A stretch of 64,000 bases of DNA from Leptodontidium sp. MPI-SDFR-AT-0119 (taxonomy: Eukaryota > Ascomycota > Leotiomycetes > Helotiales > Leptodontidiaceae): assembly GCA_020726505.1 (NCBI GenBank), contig JAHLEZ010000012.1, forward strand, positions 806,001 to 870,000, in the 5' to 3' direction. Numbering within the stretch: the stretch's first letter is position 1; each line of letters begins with the position of its first letter. The position numbers were made by a program, and so were the translations under genes. Below, piece by piece: positions 1 to 16,000 of the stretch. The notes beneath the pieces were generated by a model. It saw only the letters and a list, made by a program, of their open reading frames with translations, had not been told where the DNA came from and did not search any database.

Positions 1-2217
1 GATGTGGAGGATTTTTGGGTAAAGGAGCTTTCGGATGGTTAGGAAAGAGGTGTAGTGCGGTTTAAGGAGGTCAAGATGGTTTAATAGCAGACAATACGAA
101 GGGAATTGTGGTTGTGACTTTGGGCATTATAGTCGATGCTCAACGTTCTCATAGTAGGGGTGCTAGGGCAGCGATCCTTGATTTGCATCTGTCCTGGTCT
201 ATCTACCCCAGGACAGTCGGCCGTCTTGGGGACTCTTTAATGTCTATTTAGATAAAAGATTTCGTGCCAGCGTCTTTGAAATAAGGCTAATCCTTCGTGC
301 ACGTTCTATAATGTGTTAAGCACAACTGTACATCGGGGAAGCCATGATAGAAATAGACACTTCTACATCTGAATCCATTTACATTAAGATCCCACTTGTT
401 ATTTCAGCCCCTCGATAATCATGTAAGCTCGATTCTCATGCCCGTCCTCTCACCTATCGCGCCCTACCCTTTCCCTTAGATGACGGCTGCTCGCCTGCCC
501 ATTTATAAGTTTCGTCGCCATTTGTCGTGAGAGTACTGATTATACTCTCCACTCCAAGTCCAGTACTCGTCCATATCAGCAGGTGCGGTATTACTTGTGG
601 TTTGCAGAACGCCAGCGGTAGTCAAAGCCTGGATTGCTTCTTGTGTCCAGTCCTGGCAGCGTCTTAAGGACTCCTTTAAATACAGCCTCTTCGGTCCATG
701 AAATTACTTCTTCGGAGGAGGAATACTGCTATAAAGCTCTCCGATACGTTCTTAATCGGTGGCAGCTATCTCCCCTAGAGGTATAAGATAGTAGTAATTA
801 CTACTAGGATATTCCCAATTATCTCCATTAACCTCATCCTATCCTATCCTGTGGAATATTAGTAGATTGAAATATTTAATAGAGAAATTCATCACAGCAC
901 AACGTTCGAATGACCACAACCGATCATAGCCAATAAATAAGATCAGACGATACTAAACTAGCTAGTAAAAGGCAGCGCATTTAGTAAATGCCATAGTTTG
1001 TATTTGTAGGTTTATATATTGTTACATATATTGCTAAAACTGCTTTAACATAAGCATGAAAAACAGTTGACTTTGGATTAAAGGTCTCTACGGCGGACTT
1101 CTCAGTGACACTGCCTGATTCTAGGGAATCGGTTTTTATATACGTGTCATCACGTGGCCTCTAGCTGGTTTTCGTCGAACTATCTATGCCGCATTTACTA
1201 CGTTTAAAAACCCAATCTGCGCAAATCAATCCAAGCGTAATATTATAACTAAATCAAATCATCTGCCACAACCCTGTGCCATGAGTTTCGCCCGCCTAAC
1301 TTCCATAGATATCTACGCCGGCTATTTACGCAAGTTGCACTTTTTAGAGCTCCACCAGCATCAACATGTCTAATTCCCTAGGCATTAACAAGAGCTCAAG
1401 CAAATTCGGCCACCGTAGAGTCTCGAGGAACTAGATATGTCGTTACTAACAGGACTCTCGCCAATGCCTAGGGAACCGGATATATCGATACTAACAGTAC
1501 AGCACGACCTCCTACACAATTGCCTAGTAATAGTGGTTCAGTGTCCGCGGCGATATATCGCAAGATTTATATAGAGATCTCAGCAGGTCTAGGCAGTCGT
1601 GTTGCGATGGAATCTACTGTTATCTTCACATTCTGCCAGATATTCGCGTAGTCGAAACTTTGGGCTAACTATAAAGTACGCGCGACGTTAGAATTCGCCC
1701 TAAAATTTCTGCGTAGGGTGTTTTATAGCTGTATTGTCCACAGGATTCTTTAAGCTCATCGAAACTAGGAACTTGAACCGCCCTTCTTCTTATTCTTAGA
1801 AGTCGCAAAGGTATCTTCTGCATAATATCTCGCAGGTGTAAGTGACTCTCCTATATCGAAGTTAGAGCTAACGAGCACAGCCTACTGTTGTGCTAGTATA
1901 TTGTCCCCTATGTAGGCATATTCGCAGAATATAATAAAGGCTTGTTCTCGATTTCCTCCAGTAGCGCAGTACTATCTATTGCCTCGCGTATAGAACCGTT
2001 TATTAGCGCGGCAAGCGGCGCTAAGACAGTTTCCACAACAGCAACATAGATCGTAAACAGCTTGCGGTCAGGGCTATTTAGGCCTGCGAGGATTTAGAAT
2101 ATATAAAACAGAGTAATGAGAAAGGAGAACTAATGAACGATTACAGGACTGTAACTAAATAAACTATATAGACTAAGACAAATAGTTGCCAAAGATATAC
2201 TAGACAAGGCTTCTCCT
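1..2217. other. Decayed intergenic/TE-derived sequence, no gene seen
   Basis: No open frame longer than a few dozen codons and no recognisable protein motif was found on either strand. The base composition is moderately AT-rich with many TA steps, as expected for RIP-decayed repeats. An 18-bp perfect palindrome lies at 789-806. I cannot assign a transposon family. Confidence 0.5.
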
Positions 2218-3330
2218 CTACGTTTGCTTCCGCGGCCGACCTCGACGTTTCTTCCCTTACTGGCCACTTAAGGCTTTAGCTTCCACACTCGCTTTCTGTT
2301 TAGTATTCGATCCTAGTCCGCCTCGCTTAACCCCGCGTTGTGCTCGAATGCGGGCCTCGAACTCATCTACCAACTCCTTTGCATGACCCAGTGAGTGTAC
2401 AAGAAGTAATGTAAGGTGTTAATCTACTAAGTAATACAAGACACTATCAAGATCCTCCTTACTAATAATAGCACGGACGTCCCAATCCGAGTCGACATCA
2501 GTAAGTACTAGGCAGACTTCAAGTTCTATTAGAGAAGTGACTTCAGAGGCGGGGGTACTTCTAGTAAAGCTAGTAAGTCTGGCGTCGAGAGAAGTGCCAA
2601 GCGTCCTATCATCCTCTTCACTATCCTCCTCACCGTCTAATACCGACAGAAATAGTTGCGACGGGTTGTTAGAGGAGACTGTCTAACGGCCTTGTGAAGT
2701 GGAAACCTTCCGCCGCTTGGAGCAAATGTCGTCGGCTCTTGCCTTGCCGGGATAGCTAACAAGTTCCCTGCTGCCTTCCTTATCTTTATTACGAGGAAGC
2801 AGCGACGAGATAGAATTAAGTGAGGCGGAGACGAAGGGAAGAATATTAGACCTCTGTCGTTTTATAGTCTAGTGAGACATACTTTCATCGTTGCCGATAC
2901 TAGCTTCCCTATGCTCGTAGGTTACGCGAATGGAAATTGTGGGTAGATATTCTATATCACAGGTATCACAGCCTGCGTGCCCACCTTCCCTAGTATAACG
3001 AGCATGTCCGGGACCGAGATTGTTATCTTCCTCCGACTTGTCATCGGAATGTAATATTATTATGTTATCTATAATCTCGTGAGCAAATATTCTATGTATT
3101 CACCCAAGGAACTCAGCTCGCTTACTATAAGTACTACCAGCTCGAGATCCACGAGATCCAAGAAGACAGTTATCTAGAGTTTAATTGTTACCCTGTCCTA
3201 CAGTGCTCTCTACGGCCAGTCGCTCTTCCGCCGATTCGAGCATATAATTTGAAGAGAGTAACCGTGTCAAAGATGGAAATTCATAATCGATATCATTCTC
3301 GAACCCATCCCTCTCTCCTATCAAGGCTAC
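2218..3330 (-). pseudogene. Degenerate ORF with basic AT-hook-like C terminus, unknown
   Basis: Read on the minus strand, one frame ending at the TAG at 2218-2220 stays coding-like for about 370 codons and is broken only by a handful of in-frame TAA/TAG stops. It is rich in acidic and Ser residues, with stretches such as GEEDSEEDDRT, and ends in a basic tail KKRRGRPRKQT that resembles an AT-hook. I do not recognise the family. A transposon accessory or gag-like protein is possible, but so is a decayed host gene. The upstream limit is uncertain because the frame fades near 3.3 kb. Confidence 0.35.
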
Positions 3331-5349
<2,019 letters not shown>

Positions 5350-7698
5350 TATAAGGTCTTGTATATTTATTTGACTTTCTTTAAATATATTTATTTCAGG
5401 ATTATTTATAAATTTATTGTCAACGATTTTAATATCTCTTACCTAAAGAGCTTTTTTAGTTATAATATCTAGGACTTTATATAAAGGATAATTAAATCTA
5501 ATTAGTATTGCTTTATTAGCTTTTAGTTCTAGTTTAGTTATATAATTCTTTTTAGTTTTATAAAAGCATATAGATCTAAATGTTTTAATATAAGTAATAT
5601 CTAGTATTTTATTGTATCTTAGTTTATAAGGGGTTTTATAATTTATTGCCGAATAAGGAGTTCTATTATATAAATAAGTAGCTGTTATTACTGCTTCTCC
5701 CCACATATAATTAGGTAAATTAGTTGTATTTAATAAACACCTAACTTTATTTAGAATAGTACGATTTATACGTTCTATTGCTCCATTTAGTTCTTTTGTA
5801 TGAGCAGGTGCTAATTAATGAGTTATACTATGGTTTATTAAGTATTCTTTGAATTTATTATTAATATATTCCCCCTTGTTATTAGTTGCGAATATACTTA
5901 TACGTTTATTATTATTATTATTTTCATTTTTTGATTTATATTTAATAAAAGCGTTATATGCTTTATATTTATTTCTAAGTAGTTTTATTTCTAAGTACTT
6001 ACTTTTAAAGTCTAAGAAAGTTATAATATATTTATATTTATCGTATATTATAAGGGTAATAGGGCCGTATAAATCACTAGCCACTTTTTCTAGTAAATCA
6101 AAGGTTTTATTACTAGATTCTTTATTTATTTTATTTGTAAATTTACCTTATAGACAAACTTCACAATTTAGTATTTATATATTAATTATATTATTTAATA
6201 TTATATTATTATAACCTGTTGTATATTATATAACTTTATTTAAGTAATTTAGGCTTATATGTCCTAATTTGATATGAAGGTCCATTTTATTAATTATTTT
6301 ATTTTCAATAGTAGCTAGTACCTAAATATTATTATTATTTTTATTTTTATAAGGTATAATATTAAGTATATATAAACTATTTATTTTTATCCCTTTAATT
6401 ATAGTTTGATTTTTATTATTTTTAATATAGGCACAAGTATTATTAAAAATACTGTAATATTGTTTATTTAATTGACTTTGACTTATTAAGTTTATTCCTA
6501 GTTCTAGTATATAAAGACAATTTTCAAACATATATATTTGATTATTAATATTTAATTTAATACGTATATTACCAAGTCCTTTTATTTGTATTTACTTTGC
6601 TTTTCCCTAATTTACTATTTTATTACAAGTTTTAAAATCACTAAAATAGGCTAAATTACAGTAAATATACTTTGTTGCAGTTATATCAAGTGCGAATATA
6701 TTTAATTAACTATTTACACTTATATTCTCTTTAATTATATTAAGAGATCTTATTTTGTTATTAGCTTTATTATTATTAGAGGGGGTAGTTATAAATACTA
6801 TATTTTCCATCGGAATATCAAAATCTAGCTCAAAATCCTTTATATTAGCTAGATTCGCGCTAGTATTACTAACGGTACTACTATTACTATATAGAATATC
6901 AATATTCTCCTCCCGCTTATCCCGAGCCGATTTCTCAGTAATATTAGGTGATTTATTAGTCTTTGGCCGTTTTTACCCCTTAGGGGCCTTATCTGGAAAC
7001 AAGAAGGCGTAGTTAGAAGTCACATGAGAGTGTTGTTTGTAATTAGCACAATACTTCTTGCTTTGAGGGCTATTCTTAGTGACTTTATAAGGTTTTTTGC
7101 CTTTATAGCCACTAGAAGTTATTAGGGCCTAATCTATATTAGTATCATTTGATTCTTAACGTTTTGATTCGTCTAATAAATTAGAGAATAACGACTTAAG
7201 GGTATAAGAATTAATATTAGTTCTTAACGACTGTGTTATATTAGAAACTAATCTATTATAGTTATTAGTTAAGTTATTAAGAACCCAAGCTATTATTACC
7301 TGTTTAGGCAATTCAAGGTTTTTAGCTTTTAGCTGATCGCTTAGCTGTTTTACTTTATTAAGGTATTCTTCTATAGAATTAAACTTAATTAAATAAGTAT
7401 TAAAGAATTCTCGGCAAATCAAAAATTCCGAGCTAAACCCTTTAGGGGAATAGAGGTTTTTAAGTGATTGCCAAGCCTCAAAAGCACGTGTTATATGTTA
7501 TATTTGTAAAAGAGGGCCGTCTTTAATAAGTAATTGGATATTAGAAAGGGCTTTGCCGTTTATTTCATTACTTACTTTATTAGACGCTATTATAGCGTTT
7601 AGCGCTTCTTTTGTTAAAAAAGCCGCCATACGAAGTGCCTAAATAGGGTAATTAGCTGAGCCGTTAAGCTTAACTATAGTGATTTTATTAGAAGTCAT
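5350..7698 (-). pseudogene. Copia-Z: Ty1/copia gag-integrase remnant (RIP-decayed)
   Basis: A minus-strand frame opens at the ATG at 7696-7698 (MTSNK) and runs without frameshift to the microsatellite, interrupted only by stops. Segments in order are a UBN2-type gag (about 7690-7156, with EYLNKVKQLSDQLK), the protease/pre-integrase region (about 6530-6320), and the integrase core (6084-5815, with FLDFKSKYLEIK and ATNNKGEYINNKF). The integrase continues at 5706-5443 with the typical copia block ATYLYNRTPYSAI. All open stretches share one frame, so the damage is by point mutation. Reverse transcriptase, RNase H and both LTRs are missing or not recognised. The very AT-rich codon use and the Asn/Ile/Lys excess fit RIP. 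Confidence 0.85.
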
Positions 7699-8099
7699 TC
7701 TATTAATTTATTAGTATATTTATATTAAAAATCGGAGATATATGACTTAACTTAAGAGTTAAAGAAATTTGGTTATTCCGATTAATCTAAAAATTTTAGT
7801 ATTAGTTGAGATATATATTGAGTATAAAGTAATCACTTTATAAGGCGAAATACCTTTTAGTATACGAGAACTTTTGAAGTGTTTCTACCGAGGTCACGTT
7901 TTTATTTTGCTTTTAGTGCAAGGAGGATTAGTCCAAAAACTTTGAAACTTATGAGGTAGATTTATTAGTATATGAGTTATATTTATTAAGAGTTTGAGGA
8001 GTATTTACTAATAAATATCAGAGATATTTAGATTTTTAGATTTAGAGGTTGTGTAGTTAGGCCAGCTAACTAGAGAGCTACGTATTGGAGGTATGACGT

Positions 8100-8400
8100 A
8101 GGTATGGAGGTATGGAGGTATAGAGCCGTAGTTATGGTGATATGGAGGTATGGAGCCGTAGGTATGAAGATATGGAGGTATAGAGCCGTAGTTATGGTGA
8201 TATGGAGGTATGGAGCCGTAGGTATGAAGATATGGAGGTATGGAGCCGTAGGTATGAAGATATGGAGGTATGGAGCCGTAGGTATGGAGATATGGAGGTA
8301 TGGAGCCGTAGGTATGGAGCTGTAGGTATGGAGATATGTAGGTATTGAGGTATGGAGCCGTAGGTATGGAGATATGGAGCCGTAGGTATGGAGATGAGGG
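8100..8400 (+). repeat. Minisatellite, 30-bp unit
   Basis: About seven to ten head-to-tail copies of a 30-bp unit containing ATGGAGCCGTAGGTATG are visible. The period is exactly 30 in the core (8130-8310), then shortens to partial units. Variation between copies is mostly G/A and T/C. Because 30 is divisible by three, both strands stay open (8104-8325 plus, 8192-8431 minus), but these frames are products of the repeat and not genes. Confidence 0.95.
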
Positions 8401-10666
8401 TAGGTGGTTTGTTATACGTTGAAAGGATCAAGAATAAAGGGTATATAAGAGTAGAATTCTAATCGAACCTGTCGATAGAAATCAAATACAAAGTAAAGTA
8501 CGTGGTATGAAAGTGTAGGGGTATAAAGTAGGCGTAGAAGTTGAAGTTGATTGATTGAATATACAAAGAAGTACGTAGCGGGGCTCATAACCTGAAAAGA
8601 AGTGATACTTAGTGTAAATGATGATTCTATTGTAGAGGGGATTTCTAGGTCTATATAACTACTCTAGCTTATCACGTGTGTATTCGCTTAAGTAGCCGAA
8701 TTAAGTAAATATAAGCTCAAACAAGCTCAAACGAGTCTTTACCAAATACAGTTGCTTTCCGGTAGTTTAAGACGCAGAGCCCGGAGCTTTGTACAACCAC
8801 TGTTTTAGCCTAGGAAAGCCGTGTATCAGAAGCCTTGGATTTTATAGCTGTAACCTGTGGACGTTAGAGCTTTATATTAGACGTATGTGGCTTATTTTAA
8901 GCTATTTCCGGCCAATTAGGCCTAGAATAGGTTTTATTGAGTATATAAGCGAGGTAGTTATATTATAATCTTTATATAGTAAAGGAGTAGTTACTCGACT
9001 TCTTCCCGTGAACTTCTTAGTGAATTTTATTAATTGCGATTAACTTAAGAGAGAGGCTAAGTCTAAGGTATTTATACTTAATACAAAAGGTAAAAGTAAG
9101 TCGGCTGTTAAAGTCGACTTTATAAATTAAGTATTATAGTGGCTCTAAAATTCACATAATTTAGTGTCTTTACGCTTAGTGTTACACTAATGGCGTTAGT
9201 AAATCTTATATATACGTAAGTCTTAGACTTTAATTAGTTTATTATAACTTACTATTAAGAGGTAGTCTAATAGCTAAATAAGTTATCGTTTAGCGGCATC
9301 TAAGAGTACCTCGTGATACTTTAGTTATAATCTTTTAATAATTACTTTATAATTTCTTAAGTAAGTAATTAAAAAAGGAGTAAATAACTATAAACGTCTA
9401 TTAACTATTAAATTTAATATAATATAATAGCTAATAGTCTGGCTAGTTCGACTATTAAATCCTTTAATAAGGACAAGTAAGGGCAGTAAGTAAATCGAAG
9501 GTTTCAAGAAGAAAGAAAGAAACTTTAAAAGAGAATAATTAATAAAATAATAATTATTAACTCTAAAATCAAGAAATATAAGTAGTTTATACGTGAGTTT
9601 ATTCTTAGAGAAAGTAATATAAGTAGTAAGTACTAGTCTACTAAGAAGCTTCGTAAAGTCAAAATGTTATATATTTTATATTATATTTAAGAAAGAGCCT
9701 TTTCTTAAGCTAAGTCTTTTACTTGTGAAGTAAGGTCCTCTATTAATAAGTTGTTATTATCGTTTATAACTTAACTATTAGATATAAGACCGCTGTCGTT
9801 AGCGCTTACTTTTATTTTATTTAAATAAAAGGTATAACTATAATTAAGGGGTCTTTAAGAGAAATACTATAAGGTATTCACTAGTGTTTAGGCACGAGGT
9901 ATATTAGCTTATATAGAGATTTATTGACTTAGGGGTTAATTAGTCTCTTGTCACTAAGATAAAGAAGTAGTAAAAGCTTAAATTAACTTCCTTATAGTTC
10001 TTAAGGAGATATTAACTTAAGACTAAGAGTAAGAATTTATACTTATTATTAAAGGGCTAAAACGACTAATGTAAATAATACTCTCTACGATTTGTCCTTA
10101 GTCTTTAATTTAAATTACTTTTATATATTCCTCTAAGGTTCTAGCTCTTTAATACTTATAAAACAGTTACTTATATAAGCGGGATAAGAGCTTGTCTTAT
10201 AAGTCTATTTTAAAGATTAACTTATTAATTACGTCGCCTTAATTAATAAGAGTCTTAAACTAGTAATAAAAGTCTTAAAAGGGTTATCTTATAGCTTTTA
10301 TCTTTAATATAAAATAGAAGTTACGCGCTATTTATTATTTATAAGGGTTAATTAAGAATTTAACTACTTAATTAACTAAGTCGAGTGTATTTATAATATT
10401 TCTATTATTGTTAAGTATTAGGGACAAAAAGGAAGGTTCTAGAAACGTATAAGCTATTCCTTTTGTTTAGGCTAATAACTAGTCCTTTTAGTGATTATTA
10501 TTGACGAAGTATTAATTATACTAATATAAGGCGTTTTAGACTTAAACTTCTTATAAACGTAAACTATAACTAATGCCGTCTAAGAACTTATTATTTAAGG
10601 CCACAGCTAAATCCACACACGGAAATAGCTAAATCAACACATGCCAAGGATTTTGAAGACACACCA
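8401..10666. other. AT-rich RIP-decayed DNA, unassigned
   Basis: This stretch is extremely AT-rich, with dense TAA and TA steps on both strands. I see no protein motif that I can name and no terminal repeats. It may contain a gag-like remnant in 9.0-10.5 kb on the plus strand, but the similarity is too weak to call. Confidence 0.4.
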
Positions 10667-10732
10667 GGCGCATTTATCACCCTTGCCCCACTATACTAAT
10701 TTGTACTATAGGGCAAGGGCCACTTGTGTATT
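10667..10732 (+). repeat. MULE left terminal inverted repeat
   Basis: It begins GGCGCATTTATC and contains the arms CCCTTGCCC and GGGCAAGGGCC around an AT-rich spacer. The reverse complement of 28942-29006 matches it closely, with differences that are mostly transitions. Confidence 0.75.
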
Positions 10733-10894
10733 TGAAGTGTCTTGAGTTACCCCTGAATTAACTTTTGAAGCTATTTACATTTTTAATTATATAATAGTAT
10801 ATTAACCTTTACCGGCGAACCTTGCGGTCTTACACTACTTACAGTAGTTTACAGTGATATTTCTACTAGTTTTTCTGCTATTTAAGCGCATGTA

Positions 10895-12766
10895 AGAGCT
10901 AATGACTATACTTTTATATAACAAGATACACGACCTTATTATATATTATTCGTCTACAATTGTGAGGGTAAATACAGGCTAAAGGGGAAGTAAACTAATA
11001 TATATTCTATACAGAAACGATTAAATACTAGCTTAAAGAAATACGGTTGTCGTATAGGAGTAGTTCTTACTTAAGATAAAAGCTTAAGAAGTTAGGAGTT
11101 AACTATTTTAGAGGTTACATATAATTATACACGCTTAATAGACTTTTTCGCCTATTTAGTACACAAAATCGCTACTATTTCCACAGAGACTCGTGCCTCA
11201 GTTAATACCTTTACAAAGGCTAGTCTCTCAAATGCTTAAATTCTATTAACGTTACGAGAGTAAGACTTAAGTATTACGTTGACTTTAAAAGATATCTCTA
11301 ACCTCGTTTAAAAATTAAGAATCGAGTAATTAAGAGGCAAAACACTTATCTAATGGCTTTTGTAAGTACGGTCTCTCTAAATAGAAGGCTGCTAAGTACT
11401 AATAATTTATATAAGAGTTATAAGATAATAATTACTCCCCTTAGTACGAACCGAAGGCCGGTCCTTTACGACACCTCTTTTTTATTAATCCATCTTCTCT
11501 CTAACTATATAAGTAGTATTCCGATGTTTTACTACTCGATTGTACATACAAAACCAACCGATTTAATATGCCTTTACTAAATATCTATGGAGTATCGGGG
11601 AATAATATAGTGATTCAACTTAGGATAACTTTTTTATTAGGGGAGACGGAATCCGACTACAAATAGGCTCTTATATAACTCAAGGGTATTATGTCTTAAT
11701 ATATAATTTAAGAGCTAATTTCTATTATAACAAATAAGGAGTTAGCTCTTATTAAGTGTCTTAAAGTATTCTTCCCTTAGGCCTAGCACCTCCTTTGTCG
11801 ATAGTACGTTAATATAAACGTACTAACAAAAACCAAGAAGTACTTCCCTAGCCCTATTAAAGGCCCTAACAGAATCTAAACACGCCACCTACGCTTTCAA
11901 GCATTCCTGAGCTCTTAGAATGTACTACTTTCTAGTATAACTAAGGAGGCTTTTAATAATACTCTTTAGAATATACGTACTAAGTTTCTAGCGGAAGCCG
12001 TAAGCTATTATAAGAATACTTGGCTCCTTTAGAAAGAGAAACTTATTGCCTTTTAAGTTAATTAATTATACCACTTCGGAATCACTGTTACTAGTCCTAT
12101 TAAGGGTTATTATACTACTCTCAAGACATATTTACAACGTAGCTATAACGACCTTCGTGGTATGTTCCTCAAAATAAAGCTCTTTTAGATAGTATAATAG
12201 AAAAGTATTAAGACGACGATTACTAAGTAGTAACTACGGCCTCGCCACAGTATAAATATCCCTCTTTTTACTATTGTCCTCTAGTCTGTTTATAGCTACG
12301 TATTACTCCAAATAAATTAAGAGCATAATAAGCTCCTAGCCGCCGGCCCTTCTTTAGATATTTGTACATATATAATACTAAAGGCCCTTGGCCTCCCTTG
12401 TCAACACATTATTTATAAGAGAAAGTAAGAGAGTAAAGTGATTATACTTAAAGATATATATTACTACTAATACTATTCTAAGTCACAAGAATGTACTTCT
12501 CCTAGGGTTTCTATTCTAATACTTCTTCCTCTCTTAAATCTAATAAAAGTAAAAGGGAAAGGTAGGCCAAAAGGTACTCTTAGTAAAGGCACATTACGAG
12601 TAGCACCTTTTAATACTTATAGAGACCCCTCTCTCTTTAAACTCCCGTCAAGCTCAGCTCCACCGGTCCTTATCTCAACTATGTCATCTATACCGCAGTC
12701 CTTTACAGTACAAACTAGCCTATCATCGACTACACTAGCTATACAAAGGCTCTAGCGTGGGCATCG
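10895..12766 (+). pseudogene. MULE transposase pseudogene, first part
   Basis: The N-terminal DNA-binding region is recognisable at about 10.9-11.35 kb (CEGKYRLKGK, STETRASVNTF). After a one-base frame change near 11.36 kb the catalytic core follows, with the MULE signatures LLLDCTYKTNRFNMP (about 11.53 kb), HLLCRYVN-like residues (about 11.8 kb) and LGLPCQHIIY (about 12.4 kb). The first catalytic Asp (in LDCTYK) is kept. The second, expected in TDRELAL, reads TNKELAL, and the acidic residue expected in SPIEG reads SPIKG; both are G-to-A changes. Many stops are present. The C-terminal frame reads RGHR at 12,766 and resumes DIYEPGT at 28,735, which shows where copia-X inserted. Confidence 0.8.
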
Positions 12767-13022
12767 TGTTGGTCCACAGGCCCCTGCAGAAGCCTACTTA
12801 AATGGTACAGGCGTACTTTCGTTAATACATAGGGGTCAGAGCTTAGCCGGACTAGTTTCGGTAGAGATTTGGTGGGGTTTCGTAGTATATAGTCTAGCTC
12901 TCCTCGTACTTTCTTAGAATATACATAAATTTTAAACTATATATTTATTACTCTGTCGCTATACTCGTATTAGAATATATTTATATATACGGCGTAATAT
13001 ATAAACTAGTACTATACTAACA
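12767..13022 (+). repeat. Copia-X 5' LTR (subfamily A)
   Basis: 256 bp, starting TGTTGGTCCACAGG and ending ACTAACA. The flank CATCG (12762-12766) recurs after the 3' LTR. It differs from the 3' LTR by about two dozen transitions and no indels, as expected after RIP. The leader after it (13023 to about 13130) is repeated in inverted orientation at 31192-31090. Confidence 0.85.
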
Positions 13023-13099
13023 CTAATCAGTAATAAGCTTATATCGTTAACCTTATTATAAATAAAAAAGGTCTTAGGCTATAGAGCGGATTTTAGGCT

Positions 13100-16000
13100 T
13101 TAACTTAAAGAGTACTTTATTATATTTTCCTTAAAGAACAGTTTACCTTTTCTAAATTGTAAAGGGAAGGCAACTTCTCTCTTGAGACTCGATTAAGACA
13201 ATTATATGTCGGAGAAGAGCTATTATAACACGACAATTACTCTACGAAAACTATTAATTTAATATCCTTAAATCTAAAACTTTAGACCTTTAAGAAACTT
13301 ATCCGGGAACTTACTAGATCACTTACGAATCGAATCCGATATAATAGTAAATACTTCGGCGGAGTTAGAATTAACTCCAGAAACATTTAATAATACGGCA
13401 ACACTAGATCTTAGTCTAATTTTCACGGGAGACGTAATAGTATACTTGCGAAGGTTTTATAAGGCCTACTATAATAGTTATCTTAAGGGAGAATTCCTTT
13501 TCTAAGACTTTTAGGAGTATTTTAAGGATTAAATAATAAACGAGTTTAAATTAATTAAGGTTATAAAACGTATATACTTTAAAGACGACTTACGAGCCTT
13601 TAGTGTATTTATACGACGAGGGAAGGGGACAAGGACGGCACACGCTTTAGTAAAGTAGTATAAGCTAAGGAGAATATATAACTAAGAGACTAAGTAAAAA
13701 TATAAATTTAAAACTACCCCAAATTAGTAGCGAATTACTTCCGGGAATTAGTCTCTCGCCTATTACCGCTATTTTTAATAACACTTTAATAAAATCAATC
13801 CTTAATGTCTTTATAACACTAACTAGAAGTAGTTATTTATTCCGTAGAAGAAAATACTCCTTCGGAAAGGTTAAGAGTAAAGCTTATAGAGACGATTTAA
13901 TTATTAAAATCACTTAAGATCTCCCTTACTAAAGGAGATAAGGTCGAGGATTTATATAGTATAACCCCCTTACTTATAGTCTTAAAGAAGGAGTTCTTAT
14001 TTACTCTTAAAAAAGATCCCTTAAGTAATCTCTACTTATAGAAATTAAATAACCACGCGTTACTAAATCCCACACTAACGCTAATAATATACTTACGGGA
14101 CAAGTTATTACTACTATTTGAAGTTCCTAAGACTATTGGACTATATATAAAGCCGATTCGACTATTATAGTATGTTATAGATTTATTAACCTTAAACTAG
14201 GCAAAATCGTTAGTAAACCTTATTAAGATATATACTAAGGAGCTCTAATATAATAGAGACAAGGACTACTTAAATAAGAAGCTTTATATTTTCGCCGACT
14301 TATGTCAAAGAGTATTAGTTAAGACTAAGGTTTAGAACTGAGCTTTTTTATTAATATTACAAGACGGAGCTAGTTCGTATTACTACTAATACCTTTAGAA
14401 TAAGGGGTACTCATTTAATGAGCTTATTAAGACGACTCGCGAATACTTTAAGACAAAGGAGAGAGCTAATAAGTTTCTTAGCCGGTAGTTTAGTCTAACC
14501 TTTTCACTATTTTAAGAAGAGCCTTACTAAATAGGAAAACTAGTACTAACTTAATTAAAGAACTTCGCTAAGGAACTATAAAGTATTTAACTTAGCCTAA
14601 AAGACAACAATATATAAAACGATAAAACGCTTCGTAATAAACTCGTATAAAGAGTATTAAGGAACCCTTTCTTTAAAATAGCCTTGTTTTAGGCACCTCT
14701 TATTTTCCTTACGTTAATAAATAGTCTTCGCTCTACCGTCGGCGTTAAAGTAATTCATAACTCAGGATTAAGGGTAAGTAAGTACTTTAAATTATATATA
14801 AATCGCCACCGATCTTATATTATAAATAAGACGGCTTATTACTTTAACTATAAGATAAAATTTTTAAGTAAAAACAAACGCGGAGATAAATTCTAACTTA
14901 TATTAGGCTATATAAGTTATATTATTTATAAAAAAATAGATTACTATAGTAGTCGCTACTTAAACGAAAAGTAAGTAACGTCTAAGGTAAGATACTTCGT
15001 GGCGCGCAAGGCCGAAGGAGTAAAAGCCATAGATAAGACCTTTAGGAGTTACTTAGTTTATATTAAGGGAATCGACCCTAATTTTAACTAAAACTAGACT
15101 ATATTTAGACACTATTTAGGAAACTACTAAGATATAGATTTAGATACTTTAATAAATATTAACGACTCTTTAGAGAGTTTTAACGACGATAATAGTGATA
15201 ATACTATAAACTTCACGACTGTATTTATAGTAAGTGAGGCATAGTATAATACACGAGAAGTTATAAGGCAACTTAAAGAGAGGAAGGTTACTTACATCTT
15301 AGAAAGTAAAATTAAGAGACCCGCTCTTAGTAAGGCTTATACGACGTAATAGACAAACAGATTCTTTTAAGGTCTATTAATTAATATAGGGGCATTTAAT
15401 AAAAACACGGGAAGGATTAATTAGTTACAAGTATTATAGCGAATTTAAGATATTAAGTTTAATACTAACTAAGTAGGCTAAAGCTAAATCATATTTAGTA
15501 CTAGTTCGCGGCCGTCCCTAGGAGTTATTATAATTAACACTCTAGCAAGAGAAATAAACTTTTAAATCGTAGACGTAAATATCCTGTTTTTAGTTTACTT
15601 ATAATAGTTAAATATACTTAACGCGTAATATAATAACTTACGTAATGTCTTAATTTAAGGTAATAAGAAGCACTTAATTATATAGAAGTATAAGTATTTA
15701 TAGCTACTTTTAGATTAATATCGTTAATTACTAGACACTTCTACTAGAACAATAAATATATATTACTTGACTAAACAAGAAATACGTCGGCTTTATAGGC
15801 GTTTCGGACACACTTTAGTAAGACGTTTATAGCACCTATTAAATCAAGCTAGTTATAAGTATGACTTAGAAATTATATTAAGGGTCAAAGAGATGTGTGA
15901 GTATTACTAGAAACACGTAAATACTTTATATAAGTTCCACTTTAAGTTATAAGACGACGTCGACTTTAATTATATAGTCTTCGTCAATATCGCGATGTTT

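Noticed and set aside
8104..8431. Overlapping open frames on both strands
   Set aside because: They are produced by the 30-bp repeat, whose length is a multiple of three; no protein features.
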